DNA of 64,000 nt from Arthrobacter methylotrophus. GTDB lineage: Bacteria; Actinomycetota; Actinomycetes; Actinomycetales; Micrococcaceae. The stretch spans positions 1,364,001 to 1,428,000 of the forward strand of contig NZ_BAABED010000001.1 of NCBI RefSeq assembly GCF_039539965.1. Direction: 5' to 3'. Position 1 is the stretch's first letter; every line of letters starts with the position of its first letter. A program made the position numbers and the translations under genes. Under the pieces are notes generated by a model. It had not been told where the DNA came from. It saw only the letters and a program-made list of their open reading frames with translations, and made no database searches. Positions 1-7,463 of this stretch are shown here, piece after piece.

Positions 1-126
1 CCTGCTGAGCGAGGGGAGCACGGGCAGCGAGCGTTCGCTGCTGCGTTTGCCCTGCATGAGGTGGATTCTCGCCTGTAAGTCATCGCGCAGCGAAGCTGGC
101 GAGGCGGAAGTCAGGCGGGAAGGCAT
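1..126 (-). CDS. ImuA-like SOS mutagenesis protein, N-terminal fragment
   Basis: This open frame starts at the ATG at 126 and runs off the window edge, giving 42 residues. The visible N-terminus has an amphipathic helix, then LQARIHLMQGKR and LPVLPSLS. In my recollection that pattern is typical of the actinobacterial RecA-like ImuA protein encoded upstream of ImuB/DnaE2 polymerases. ImuA-like proteins take part in SOS-induced translesion synthesis. A LexA-box-like palindrome sits 10 bp upstream of the start codon, which fits an SOS gene. The family call rests on a short stretch and on the operator, so it is tentative. Confidence 0.5.
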   Translation of the reverse strand, partial: MPSRLTSASPASLRDDLQARIHLMQGKRSSERSLPVLPSLSR

Positions 127-135
127 AATTCAATT

Positions 136-153
136 TTCGAACATATATTCGAA
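136..153. promoter_or_regulatory. LexA (SOS) box
   Basis: The 16-mer TCGAACATATATTCGA at 137-152, flanked by T and A, is a near-perfect inverted repeat. It matches the Gram-positive/actinobacterial LexA consensus CGAAC-N4-GTTCG with one change (GTTC to ATTC). It lies just upstream of the minus-strand start at 126, where LexA would block transcription of the ImuA-like gene. Confidence 0.65.
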
Positions 154-191
154 TGAGTCAATTGGGGCTACTCTGCCCCAACTCGCCTCGT

Positions 192-1910
192 TTACCTTCG
201 CCACCTCACGCTAGACAGTGAAACTGCCAGAATCGAGGCGAAGATCAACGCCGACGCCGGGGCGGCGACGGTCCATGGGGCACGCTCCACGTAGTTGATT
301 CCTTCAGCGAGGATGAGGCCCCATTCCGGCGACGGCTGATGGGGGCCGAGGCCGAGAAATCCCAAGGCAGCCAGGGCGAGTGCGATTCCCGGTATCCGGA
401 GCATCGAATGCCGGAACACCGGGCCAAGGATGGCCGGGAGGAGGTAGCGCCAGAGGACGCGGAGCCGTCCTACGCCCAGGACCGGAAGGATTCTCACGTG
501 GGGCTGCGCCCTGGCCTCCTGCGCCAAGGCCGCCGTGTGCGCAGCCAGAGGTGCCCAACTGACCAAGGTGACGGCTATCGCCGCCCCTTCAGCCGAGGGA
601 CCTGTCATCACTGCCACGATCAGGCCGGCAAGGATAGGCGGAGCGGCGTTGGCTACTTCAAGCGGACCGGTCGCCGCGAGTGGGAAGAGCCCGACGACGA
701 TCCCGATCACAAGGCAAGCCAGCACCACAAGCAAAGCCGTTCCCAACGTGGACACGGCACCGTGTCCAACCCGGGCGAGGAGGTCCCGTCCGCTGGCATC
801 GGCCCCGAAAGGCAGGCCGAAGCCCGGGCTGGCAAGCCGCGCATGCCTCGAAGTGAACGGATCGCGAAGCAATCCCGCGACGACGACGAGAGTCAACGCT
901 CCCGCCGCGACGAGCGGGACGGCGGAATCCCGCCGTCGTGATCTTCCCGGCGGTTCCGGAACGGGAACTGTCCCGGAACGCAATGCCGCACCCAACAAGA
1001 GATACCGGGCCGCCGCGCTGAGGGAACCCACCCCGACGGCCAGTACGAGAAGGGCCAGTACTCCTGCCTGCAGCGCAGGGATGTCTTGCGCGCTCGCCGC
1101 GACCAGGACTGCACGCCCCAAACCGGGAATAGCGAAGACCTTTTCCACGACAACCGCCCCGCCGGTGAGGCCAATGAGGACAAGCCCGATCTGACTCATC
1201 ACTGATGGCAGGGCACGGCGGAGCACCGCCGCGGTGAGCCTGGCGCGGCTCGCCCCGGCCATGGCCCAAGTATCCACCCATTTCTCGGCGAACGCCAGGC
1301 TGATGGCGTCCGAAAGCAGCCGCCCGATCAGGCCACCGGCCGGCAGGCCAAGGGAAAGCGCCGGCAACACCGCGTGGCCCACTCCCTGCCAGCCATAAGG
1401 CGGGAAACAGCCTAGCCATACGGCACCGATGACAAGGAACATGGCCGCCAGAAGGAACTCGGGGAGGGCCGTCGTAGCTGCGGCTACGACGCCGGATCCT
1501 CGCCCCGGGTTCCCGGCCAGCCCGCGTAGCACGCAAGGAACGCAGAGTGCGGTAGCCACTAAGCTTGCAACAACCATGGCGCAGGCCATCAGTGTGACGG
1601 ACACTCCCAGGGTTTCCACAATGCCGGGGCCAACGGGCGTGTTGGTAATCCAGGAATTTCCCGCGTCCCCGCGCAAAAGGCCTCCGGCCCATTCGAGGAA
1701 GACGTGCACGGGCCCTCGATCGAGCCCGAGTTCCGCGCGGATCATGCTCAGCGTTTCATCAGTCGCTTCCCGATCGGCATACCGGGCCCGCAGGACGGTG
1801 TACTCCGGGCTTTGTCCCGAAAACCATGGCAGGAGCCCGATCAGGACAACTATCGAGAAGAGTGCCGCGGCTCGGGAGGCCGTAGTTTTGATGAACGCGC
1901 TGCCCCGCAT
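192..1910 (-). CDS. Peptide/nickel-type ABC importer permease, fused DppB-DppC
   Basis: A 572-residue membrane protein carrying two complete permease modules that are normally separate proteins. Residues about 1-305 resemble DppB/OppB, with the coupling loop WAMAGASRARL near 216-226. After a basic linker (RSRRRD) residues about 330-572 resemble DppC/OppC, with a second coupling loop around ARAQPHVRILPVLGVGR. One polypeptide can therefore form the whole transmembrane pore that works with the two ATPases and the binding protein encoded upstream. Its ATG overlaps the stop of the binding-protein gene by one base (TGATG), so translation is probably coupled. The substrate could be a peptide, nickel or a metallophore and cannot be told from sequence. 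The fusion is read directly from an uninterrupted frame. Confidence 0.88.
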   Translation of the reverse strand: MRGSAFIKTTASRAAALFSIVVLIGLLPWFSGQSPEYTVLRARYADREATDETLSMIRAELGLDRGPVHVFLEWAGGLLRGDAGNSWITNTPVGPGIVETLGVSVTLMACAMVVASLVATALCVPCVLRGLAGNPGRGSGVVAAATTALPEFLLAAMFLVIGAVWLGCFPPYGWQGVGHAVLPALSLGLPAGGLIGRLLSDAISLAFAEKWVDTWAMAGASRARLTAAVLRRALPSVMSQIGLVLIGLTGGAVVVEKVFAIPGLGRAVLVAASAQDIPALQAGVLALLVLAVGVGSLSAAARYLLLGAALRSGTVPVPEPPGRSRRRDSAVPLVAAGALTLVVVAGLLRDPFTSRHARLASPGFGLPFGADASGRDLLARVGHGAVSTLGTALLVVLACLVIGIVVGLFPLAATGPLEVANAAPPILAGLIVAVMTGPSAEGAAIAVTLVSWAPLAAHTAALAQEARAQPHVRILPVLGVGRLRVLWRYLLPAILGPVFRHSMLRIPGIALALAALGFLGLGPHQPSPEWGLILAEGINYVERAPWTVAAPASALIFASILAVSLSSVRWRR

Positions 1911-3439
1911 CAGCCAACAATTCCTGTTTTGCTGGTGATCAATGCGCGCTCGCGGGGATCGCGTTCCACGTGGCGGATCCCGGTCGATTCGCCTTGGATA
2001 ACGCGTTCGTGCAGCAGCGGCACGGCCGCATCCTTCGAGAGGATGAGCGCCTCGGCCGCGGCAATTGCCGAGCGGCGCTCCGGGCCTGGAGGAATGGAGG
2101 CTGCCCTGCCCAGCGCTGCGTCCACCTCCGCATCGCAGAACTGGGAGATGTTGAAGGAGCCTGTGCAGGAGAAATCACTGAACATGTAGGCCACGGGGTC
2201 TCCTGAGTCCAAGACCGTGGCACGGGAAAGGATGAAGGCATCGAACTTGCCGGCCAGTGCGTCTGACTCGATGTGCTGGTACTCCCGGACCACCTGCTCC
2301 ACGATGAAACCGGCGGCTTCGAGCTGCTGCTCAAGCTGCACGGCGACCTCCGGCAGCTCTGCCCGATCCGTGAACGTGCCAAGTTTGATGCGGCGACCAC
2401 CGGCGGGTGCTGCTTGTGCCCGCTTCTTCAGGGATTCAATGTATGTGGCGTTTTGCCTTTCCTGGGCCGCCCAGTGAAGTGCAGGACCCAGGAGGCCTTC
2501 TGCGATGTCGGCACGTCCTTCGTAGGCGTGTTCAACAATGGCGGCCCGATCAATCGATGTCCTTGCCGCTGCCCGAACTGACGGATCCGCAAAGGCGCCC
2601 GTTTTGGTGTTCAGGTAGAGGGTGTTGGTCCGGGGCATGGGGACTTCGTGAATCAGGTCGGCTTTGATCTGGGCGACTTGGCCTACGGGAATAGCCTCGA
2701 CGACGTCGGCGGTTCCAGTCCTCAGCGCGGCTGCGCGCGCCGTGCCGTCGGGAACGTATTGGACGTCGACGCCGCTGCTCGCCGCTTTCTCGCCCCAGTA
2801 GTCGGCAAAGCGGTTGAGGGTCGCTGATGTGGTGCCTTCCGCAGACGCAAGGACATAAGGTCCAGTACCTGCGCTGATGGGGCTGACCACACCTCCGGGT
2901 TTGTAAGCGGACGCGGCAAGGATGGAAAGCTGGGGGCTCGACAACCGCTGCGGAACCAGGGGATCGTCCGTTTGGGTGCTAACGACGACGGCGTCCCCAC
3001 CGTCCGTGCGGACGCTCAGCTGCACGCCGTCGAGAATTCTGGGCCGGGGTTTTGCGCTCGCCGCCGCCGTCAAGGACGCCGCCACTTGCTCCGCGGTCAG
3101 TGGCGTTCCGTCATGGAATTTTACGCCTGCACGGAGTTCGAAGCGCCAGGTCTTGCCGTCCAGTTGCTTCCAGGCCGTTGACAGCGATGGCTGGGCATCG
3201 CCCAGGGCATCGAGGACAATCAGTGTCTCGGCGGTCTTCCAGCGTGAGAGCTTGAACGCGTCGTCGCTTAAGGGGTTCAGTCCAGATCGGGGTGGCTGCA
3301 ACATTGCCACTTTGATTCGGGAGTCAGCGCTGCTGCCGGCCGCTGGAGTGTTGCCTGGAGCGAAGCAACCGCTGAGGCTTGCGGCCATCGTGAAGGTAAG
3401 GAATATGGCGGCGACTGCTTTTGGGTGTGGAATAGCCAT
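1910..3439 (-). CDS. Family 5 solute-binding lipoprotein (peptide/nickel/metallophore importer)
   Basis: A 509-residue extracytoplasmic binding protein. The N-terminus has a hydrophobic signal segment and the lipobox LSGC, with Cys at residue 25 predicted to be lipidated. The body carries family-5 landmarks such as FELRAGVKFHDGTPLTAEQV and GTGPYVL. It should capture the ligand and deliver it to the fused permease, which is encoded next with a 1-bp overlap. It is third in a minus-strand operon after the two ATPase genes, from which it is separated by 85 bp with a short hairpin. It could belong to either the dipeptide or the nickel/metallophore branch of the family. Confidence 0.85.
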   Translation of the reverse strand: MAIPHPKAVAAIFLTFTMAASLSGCFAPGNTPAAGSSADSRIKVAMLQPPRSGLNPLSDDAFKLSRWKTAETLIVLDALGDAQPSLSTAWKQLDGKTWRFELRAGVKFHDGTPLTAEQVAASLTAAASAKPRPRILDGVQLSVRTDGGDAVVVSTQTDDPLVPQRLSSPQLSILAASAYKPGGVVSPISAGTGPYVLASAEGTTSATLNRFADYWGEKAASSGVDVQYVPDGTARAAALRTGTADVVEAIPVGQVAQIKADLIHEVPMPRTNTLYLNTKTGAFADPSVRAAARTSIDRAAIVEHAYEGRADIAEGLLGPALHWAAQERQNATYIESLKKRAQAAPAGGRRIKLGTFTDRAELPEVAVQLEQQLEAAGFIVEQVVREYQHIESDALAGKFDAFILSRATVLDSGDPVAYMFSDFSCTGSFNISQFCDAEVDAALGRAASIPPGPERRSAIAAAEALILSKDAAVPLLHERVIQGESTGIRHVERDPRERALITSKTGIVG

Positions 3440-3484
3440 GGATGGGTACCTGTCTTTCGTGGGTGTGAGTGGATGAGGCGGGGT

Positions 3485-3506
3485 GGAGTCTTGCGGGGGT
3501 GACTCC
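3485..3506. other. Small intra-operon hairpin
   Basis: GGAGTC at 3485-3490 pairs with GACTCC at 3501-3506 across a 10-nt loop. It sits in the 85-bp spacer between the ATPase gene and the binding-protein gene. Such a stem could protect the downstream mRNA and raise binding-protein yield relative to the ATPases. There is no T-run, so it does not look like a full terminator. Confidence 0.35.
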
Positions 3507-3524
3507 GTGCGGGGTTCACAGTCT

Positions 3525-4331
3525 TCACGGCTTGTCTTTGTCCAGCTCCTTGTCTCTGTGCAGCCGGGGGAGGGAGGCTACGAGCTCCCTGGTTTCCCGG
3601 GTCTGTGGCCTGGTGTACACCGCCGCGGTGGGTCCTTGTTCCACGATGCGTCCCCCCGAGAGGACCAATGTCCGGGAACACAGCCGGGCGACGGCCGCCA
3701 GGTCATGGGAGACGAACAGGAGTCCAAGCCCGTCCCGATGTACCAGGCGTTCCATGAGGGCCAAGACCGTGTTCCTGAGGGGAAGATCGAGCCCGCTGAC
3801 CGGCTCGTCCGCGAGAAGGATGTGCGGCGAGGGGACCAAGGCCCGGGCAATGGCCACGCGCTGGTTCTGCCCGCCGGAGAGTTCTCGGGGCCGACGCGAA
3901 AGCAGGCCGGGATCGAGCTCGACCCGGTGCAGGGCGTTCAGGATCATCGCGCGGTGGTCTCCGCTGACGCGCAGCTGCCTCAGGGGTTCCAGGAGGAGGC
4001 GCTCCACGTTCATGCGAGGGTCAAGGGCTGCCGCCGGATTTTGTGGAATGTATTGCACCGCGCGGTGGTACCACCTCAAGGACGAGGCAGGACCCGGCAC
4101 AACCGGAGTGTCGTTGAACGTCACGGTTCCGGCATTCGGATTCTCCACAGCAAGCAGGATCCGCAGGAGCGTCGATTTTCCGGCGCCCGATCCGCCCACC
4201 AAGCCGATGCTGTCGCCGCCGGAAATGCTGAGGGAAACATCCTGCACTGCGGGCCAAGCTGCCCGTCGCTTGAGGAGCCCCCTGTCCGGGTAACTAAGTC
4301 CCAGATTGCAGCCACTCAATACTGCGTTCAT
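3525..4331 (-). CDS. ABC importer ATPase, DppF/OppF-like
   Basis: A 268-residue ATP-binding subunit. It has Walker A GGSGAGKST near residue 46, signature LSGGQNQR, Walker B ILLADEP and switch His in LLFVSHD. It energises the fused permease together with the DppD-like ATPase encoded just upstream. Its ATG overlaps the stop of that gene by 4 bp (ATGA), which implies coupled translation and equal amounts of the two ATPases. Unlike most OppF proteins it lacks a long C-terminal oligopeptide-transporter tail, ending shortly after VASLPRLHRD. Confidence 0.88.
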   Translation of the reverse strand: MNAVLSGCNLGLSYPDRGLLKRRAAWPAVQDVSLSISGGDSIGLVGGSGAGKSTLLRILLAVENPNAGTVTFNDTPVVPGPASSLRWYHRAVQYIPQNPAAALDPRMNVERLLLEPLRQLRVSGDHRAMILNALHRVELDPGLLSRRPRELSGGQNQRVAIARALVPSPHILLADEPVSGLDLPLRNTVLALMERLVHRDGLGLLFVSHDLAAVARLCSRTLVLSGGRIVEQGPTAAVYTRPQTRETRELVASLPRLHRDKELDKDKP

Positions 4332-5176
4332 ACAGTGGCTTCCCGGGGAAGGGAATCAAAGCCTATATGGGCAGCTTCCACTAGCTGCTGCGTGTAACGG
4401 TGGCTGGCCCGCTCCACCAATGACTCCATCGGTCCTTCTTCGACGAGCCGGCCGGAAACCAAGACAAGGGCTCGATGGCAACAAGCCGCAGCGACAGCAA
4501 GGTCATGCGTAATCACCAACACCGCACCCGCGGCAGTGGAATCCGCGGACGTGGAATACGCGGATGTGGAAACCGCGGATGTGGAGTATAAGGACAAGGC
4601 GTCGAGGACCTTGGCTTGGCTAACCATGTCCAGCGCGGAGGTGGGTTCATCCGCCACCAGGACGGCGCTACGGCAGGCAAGCGCGAACGCGATGCAGAGC
4701 CGTTGCAGCTGACCACCCGACAATTCGCCGCTGAAGCTTTCCATGGTCCGTTCGGCTTCCGCTATTCCCACCGACGCGATCAGCTCGAGTGCCCGTTGCC
4801 GTGCCATGGAAGCCGAAAGGCCCGCATGTCGTAGCGGGATCTCAAGCTGTTTGCCCAGGCGCACCAACGGGTTGAGTGCCGACACTGGGTCCTGATGGAT
4901 CGCGGCAATCCCGTCGCGTTTGGTTCCCCTGCTGGACAACCGCACGTCCACGCCGTTGATCTGCAAGCGCCCGGAGGCGCTCATCGCGGCCGGAAGCTGG
5001 CCCAGCAGGGCGGCCGCGGTGAGGGACTTACCTGAACCCGAGGCTCCGAGAAGGGCCACTCTTTGACCTGGGTCAAGTGCGAAGCTGACTCCATCAATTA
5101 GGGCGCGTCCCCGGAGGGACACCGTCAAGTCTTGAACCAGGAGTGCGGGGCGCATGGAGAACCTTTGGATCGGCAT
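4328..5176 (-). CDS. ABC importer ATPase, DppD/OppD-like, with internal STSA repeats
   Basis: A 282-residue ATP-binding subunit, first gene of the minus-strand importer operon. It has Walker A GASGSGKS, signature LSGGQLQR, Walker B VLVADEP and H-loop VITHD. Between Walker B and the H-loop an unusual segment reads as repeated xSTSA units. It comes from a 15-nt tandem repeat (4536-4595) and replaces the usual short linker of roughly ten residues. All catalytic motifs are intact, so the protein is probably functional. The start could be the ATG at 5176 or the internal ATG at 5155 (MRPALLV). An AT-rich operator-like region lies directly upstream. Confidence 0.87.
   Translation of the reverse strand: MPIQRFSMRPALLVQDLTVSLRGRALIDGVSFALDPGQRVALLGASGSGKSLTAAALLGQLPAAMSASGRLQINGVDVRLSSRGTKRDGIAAIHQDPVSALNPLVRLGKQLEIPLRHAGLSASMARQRALELIASVGIAEAERTMESFSGELSGGQLQRLCIAFALACRSAVLVADEPTSALDMVSQAKVLDALSLYSTSAVSTSAYSTSADSTAAGAVLVITHDLAVAAACCHRALVLVSGRLVEEGPMESLVERASHRYTQQLVEAAHIGFDSLPREATV
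4536..4595. repeat. 15-nt tandem repeat inside an ABC ATPase gene
   Basis: Four contiguous 15-nt units begin at 4536, 4551, 4566 and 4581. The first three fit the pattern GTGGAAWMCGCGGAY, and the fourth is diverged (GTGGAGTATAAGGAC). Because 15 is a multiple of three, copy number changes keep the frame and add or remove one STSA pentapeptide. The repeat falls in a surface linker of the ATPase domain. Confidence 0.9.
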
Positions 5177-5191
5177 GGGAGCATGAATTCG

Positions 5192-5220
5192 CTAATGATA
5201 TCAATACTCATTCGCATTAG
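5192..5220. promoter_or_regulatory. AT-rich nested inverted repeats upstream of the ABC importer
   Basis: CTAATG (5192-5197) and CATTAG (5215-5220) form an outer inverted repeat. AATGA (5194-5198) and TCATT (5208-5212) form an inner one. The element is the most AT-rich stretch nearby and starts 16 bp before the first gene of the importer operon. The spacing and composition resemble operators of Fur/Zur-type metal regulators, but the match to a Zur consensus by eye is only moderate. Confidence 0.4.
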
Positions 5221-5257
5221 TGCGCAATAGCGCCGCTTCACTCGGCTGCTGCCTCCG

Positions 5258-6103
5258 TCAGGTTATTGCGGCGTGGAGAACTGCGGCGTTGTCGGCCAGC
5301 CACGCTTGGCGGCGAAGAATCCTGTCTCCGACTCCTTCGTCCCACATCCTTTTCCAGCCCCCACCGTTGCTGACCGCCCTGCCCCGCATTAAATGCCAGG
5401 AGCGGTCTGCGGAGTTTCGGGCCACGTCAACTATCTTGGCGCGGTCAACTGGAGCCAGGCCATAAGCGTCGAGCAGCACGGCGGCCCTGAATGCGGGGTC
5501 TACCTTGCGCATCACCGGATCACGGTCGGCGACGGGCATCCATGCGCCCCACCAGAGGAGTAGGTTCGCGGCTTCTTCCGTACGAGTTGCGGGGCGCGCC
5601 AGATCGAAGTCGATCAGCGCGACGGCGGCACCGTCCCGGAAGACGACATTTTCCGGGGTGATGTCCATGTGGGCGAGCAAAGTTGCCGGCCCCGCAATCG
5701 AGGGCGGGCACCCCTGCGGATCGCCGCCGTCGCCAGCGTGTGCCCAGTCCGGTACACCAAGCGGCTGCACAGCGTCATCGTAAGCCCGCACCAAACGCGC
5801 CACGCTGACGGCGCTCGATTCGTCGGCGATCCAGCTTGGCCAAGGGCGGCCGGCGGTGTCACCGGGAACGAAGCTCAGGGTGTCCCTGCCGCTTTCGTCG
5901 ATGCCCAGGAAGCGGGGCGCTCCCTGGAATCCGGCCGATTGGAGGAAATCCAGGACGCGGCGGACCCGCGGCGAAGAGTCGCTCACAGGGCGCCGCACTG
6001 TATCGCCCACCCGGACGAGCCCCTCCGTCACGTCCCCGCCAAGTAGCGGAACGGCAGGTTCCGGCCGGCCGCACTCGACATACGGGCGGGCATCGCTAGT
6101 CAT
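5258..6103 (-). CDS. Aminoglycoside phosphotransferase (APH)-fold protein
   Basis: A 281-residue small-molecule-kinase-fold protein. The frame is open to 6172, but the ATG at 6103 (MTSDARPYVECG) is the more natural start because the upstream residues look non-coding. The Brenner-type motif LLAHMDITPENVVF supplies the catalytic Asp and Asn (HxDxxxxN). ALIDFDLA supplies the metal-binding Asp that corresponds to DFG. The family includes antibiotic kinases as well as choline, homoserine and fructosamine kinases. Nothing here points to antibiotic resistance in particular, so the substrate is unknown. Confidence 0.78.
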   Translation of the reverse strand: MTSDARPYVECGRPEPAVPLLGGDVTEGLVRVGDTVRRPVSDSSPRVRRVLDFLQSAGFQGAPRFLGIDESGRDTLSFVPGDTAGRPWPSWIADESSAVSVARLVRAYDDAVQPLGVPDWAHAGDGGDPQGCPPSIAGPATLLAHMDITPENVVFRDGAAVALIDFDLARPATRTEEAANLLLWWGAWMPVADRDPVMRKVDPAFRAAVLLDAYGLAPVDRAKIVDVARNSADRSWHLMRGRAVSNGGGWKRMWDEGVGDRILRRQAWLADNAAVLHAAIT

Positions 6104-6178
6104 CGTCCGATGCTGCCACGGCTGTGTCGATGGCGCCAGCCGGGGCGGTCCGGGCAAGAGCACCCGCTCCAAGCGGTA

Positions 6179-6370
6179 ATGTCAGCAGCAATGGAAGATC
6201 TGGGCGGCACCGTACTGACAGCAGCCGGAGCCTTTGCGGCGACAAACCTCGATGACCTCCTGGTCTTGTCCGTTCTTTTCTTGCCAGGCAGGACGCGGAC
6301 GGTGCCAAGACGCTGGAGAATCCGGGTTGGCCAGTACATCGGGATCGGAATACTGACCGTGTGCTGTTCC
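6179..6370 (+). pseudogene. Truncated CadD-family cadmium resistance transporter (N-terminal remnant)
   Basis: From the ATG at 6179 the frame encodes the hallmark N-terminus of CadD-type membrane proteins: AATNLDDLLVLSVLF and, further on, RIRVGQYIGIGIL. Homology then stops at about residue 64, where a full CadD protein would continue for another 130 or so residues. The frame stays open but overlaps the next gene out of phase. I read it as a gene that lost its 3' two thirds. Full CadD proteins are thought to export or sequester Cd2+. Confidence 0.65.
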
Positions 6371-6461
6371 AGCGCTGATGCGCGGCATGCAGGCTTCTCC
6401 CATTCGGAAGTGATAGGACTACGGATGGGATTCAACCGGCACGCAGGAGGATTGACAGGGT

Positions 6462-7016
6462 ATGTTCCGAAGTTGGTTTGTGGTGGGCGCCCTGGTGCTG
6501 CTTTTCGGGGCGGCGGCTGTGCTGGGTGTCGTTGCCATGTTCCGGGCCAAAAGTGTGGCTGCCCGGGCGGACGCTGCCGCCGCCGGTTTATTGGCTGCGG
6601 TCATGGCGGCGGTAGGGCTCGGTTGGGCGCCGTACTCAGTGGTCCTGTTTGGGGCAGTGATCGGTGTCGTCTTCCTTTGGTTCGCCGTGAGAATCGTGTA
6701 CCAAGGGACACGGCTGGGCGAGGCCGGGCGATGGCCGGCGATCTATGGCGCAGCGACGGCGGCCCTTTCGGGATGGGTGCTGCTGTCCGCGGCGAGGGGG
6801 ACTGGATCGCCGTCGGATCACCCAGCGCACCAACTCGCCGTCATCCTTGCTGACATCTTGGGTGGGCTGCTCATGCTGTTCGCGGCCACGGGGTGGCTGC
6901 TGGGCACGTTTGCCATGCCGGCAGAGAGCAAATCGCACGCCGTTCCCCGCTTGAAGGGGGTCCGCGAGGCACTGATGGCTGCCGGACTCGCGATTGCGTT
7001 CTATGCGGTCTCCTAG
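6462..7016 (+). CDS. Hypothetical integral membrane protein
   Basis: A 184-residue hydrophobic protein with about five or six predicted membrane segments (approximately residues 6-28, 40-58, 61-80, 94-112, 125-148, 166-183). A perfect Shine-Dalgarno (AGGAGG) lies about 14 bp before the ATG. I do not recognise a specific family. It follows the CadD remnant, but no sequence evidence links them. Confidence 0.6.
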   Translation: MFRSWFVVGALVLLFGAAAVLGVVAMFRAKSVAARADAAAAGLLAAVMAAVGLGWAPYSVVLFGAVIGVVFLWFAVRIVYQGTRLGEAGRWPAIYGAATAALSGWVLLSAARGTGSPSDHPAHQLAVILADILGGLLMLFAATGWLLGTFAMPAESKSHAVPRLKGVREALMAAGLAIAFYAVS

Positions 7017-7087
7017 GACGGTCTGAGGATGAAGGCTTGCCTTACTGACCACCGGGAACGGCCCGGCGGGGGCTTTAGAATGGATCC

Positions 7088-7459
7088 ATGATCGATATTT
7101 CGGTCGAGAAGGTCGCACTTCTCCTGATCATCGCGGTTTTAGTCCTTGGACCAACGAAGCTTCCCGAGTATGCGCGGAAGCTGGGGCGAATCATCCGCGA
7201 ATTGCGGCGCATGGCCTCCGGCGCGCAGGAGAAGCTGCGCCAGGAGCTCGGCCCCGAATTCGAAGACATTGATTGGCGCAAGATGGATCCACGCCAATAC
7301 GATCCGCGCCGGATCATCCGTGAAGCCCTCCTGGACGAGGAGCCCTTCCCGAAGCCTGTCACTCCCGTCCAAACGCCGCCGCCGGCGTCGCCTCCTGCCC
7401 GGCCGGCGGTGCGGCTGGCGGCCGGGCAGCAGGCCCCTTTCGACGACGAGTCCACCTGA
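7088..7459 (+). CDS. tatB: Sec-independent protein translocase TatB
   Basis: A 123-residue protein with a short N-terminal membrane helix (residues 5-20). The conserved hinge GPTKLPEYARKLG and a basic amphipathic helix (IIRELRRMASG) follow. The tail IDWRKMDPRQYDPRRIIREAL is characteristic of actinobacterial TatB. TatB forms the twin-arginine receptor with TatC for export of folded proteins. tatA and tatC are not adjacent, which is normal in actinobacteria. The gene stands alone, with the amidase convergent 4 bp away. Confidence 0.88.
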   Translation: MIDISVEKVALLLIIAVLVLGPTKLPEYARKLGRIIRELRRMASGAQEKLRQELGPEFEDIDWRKMDPRQYDPRRIIREALLDEEPFPKPVTPVQTPPPASPPARPAVRLAAGQQAPFDDEST

Positions 7460-7463
7460 TCAG

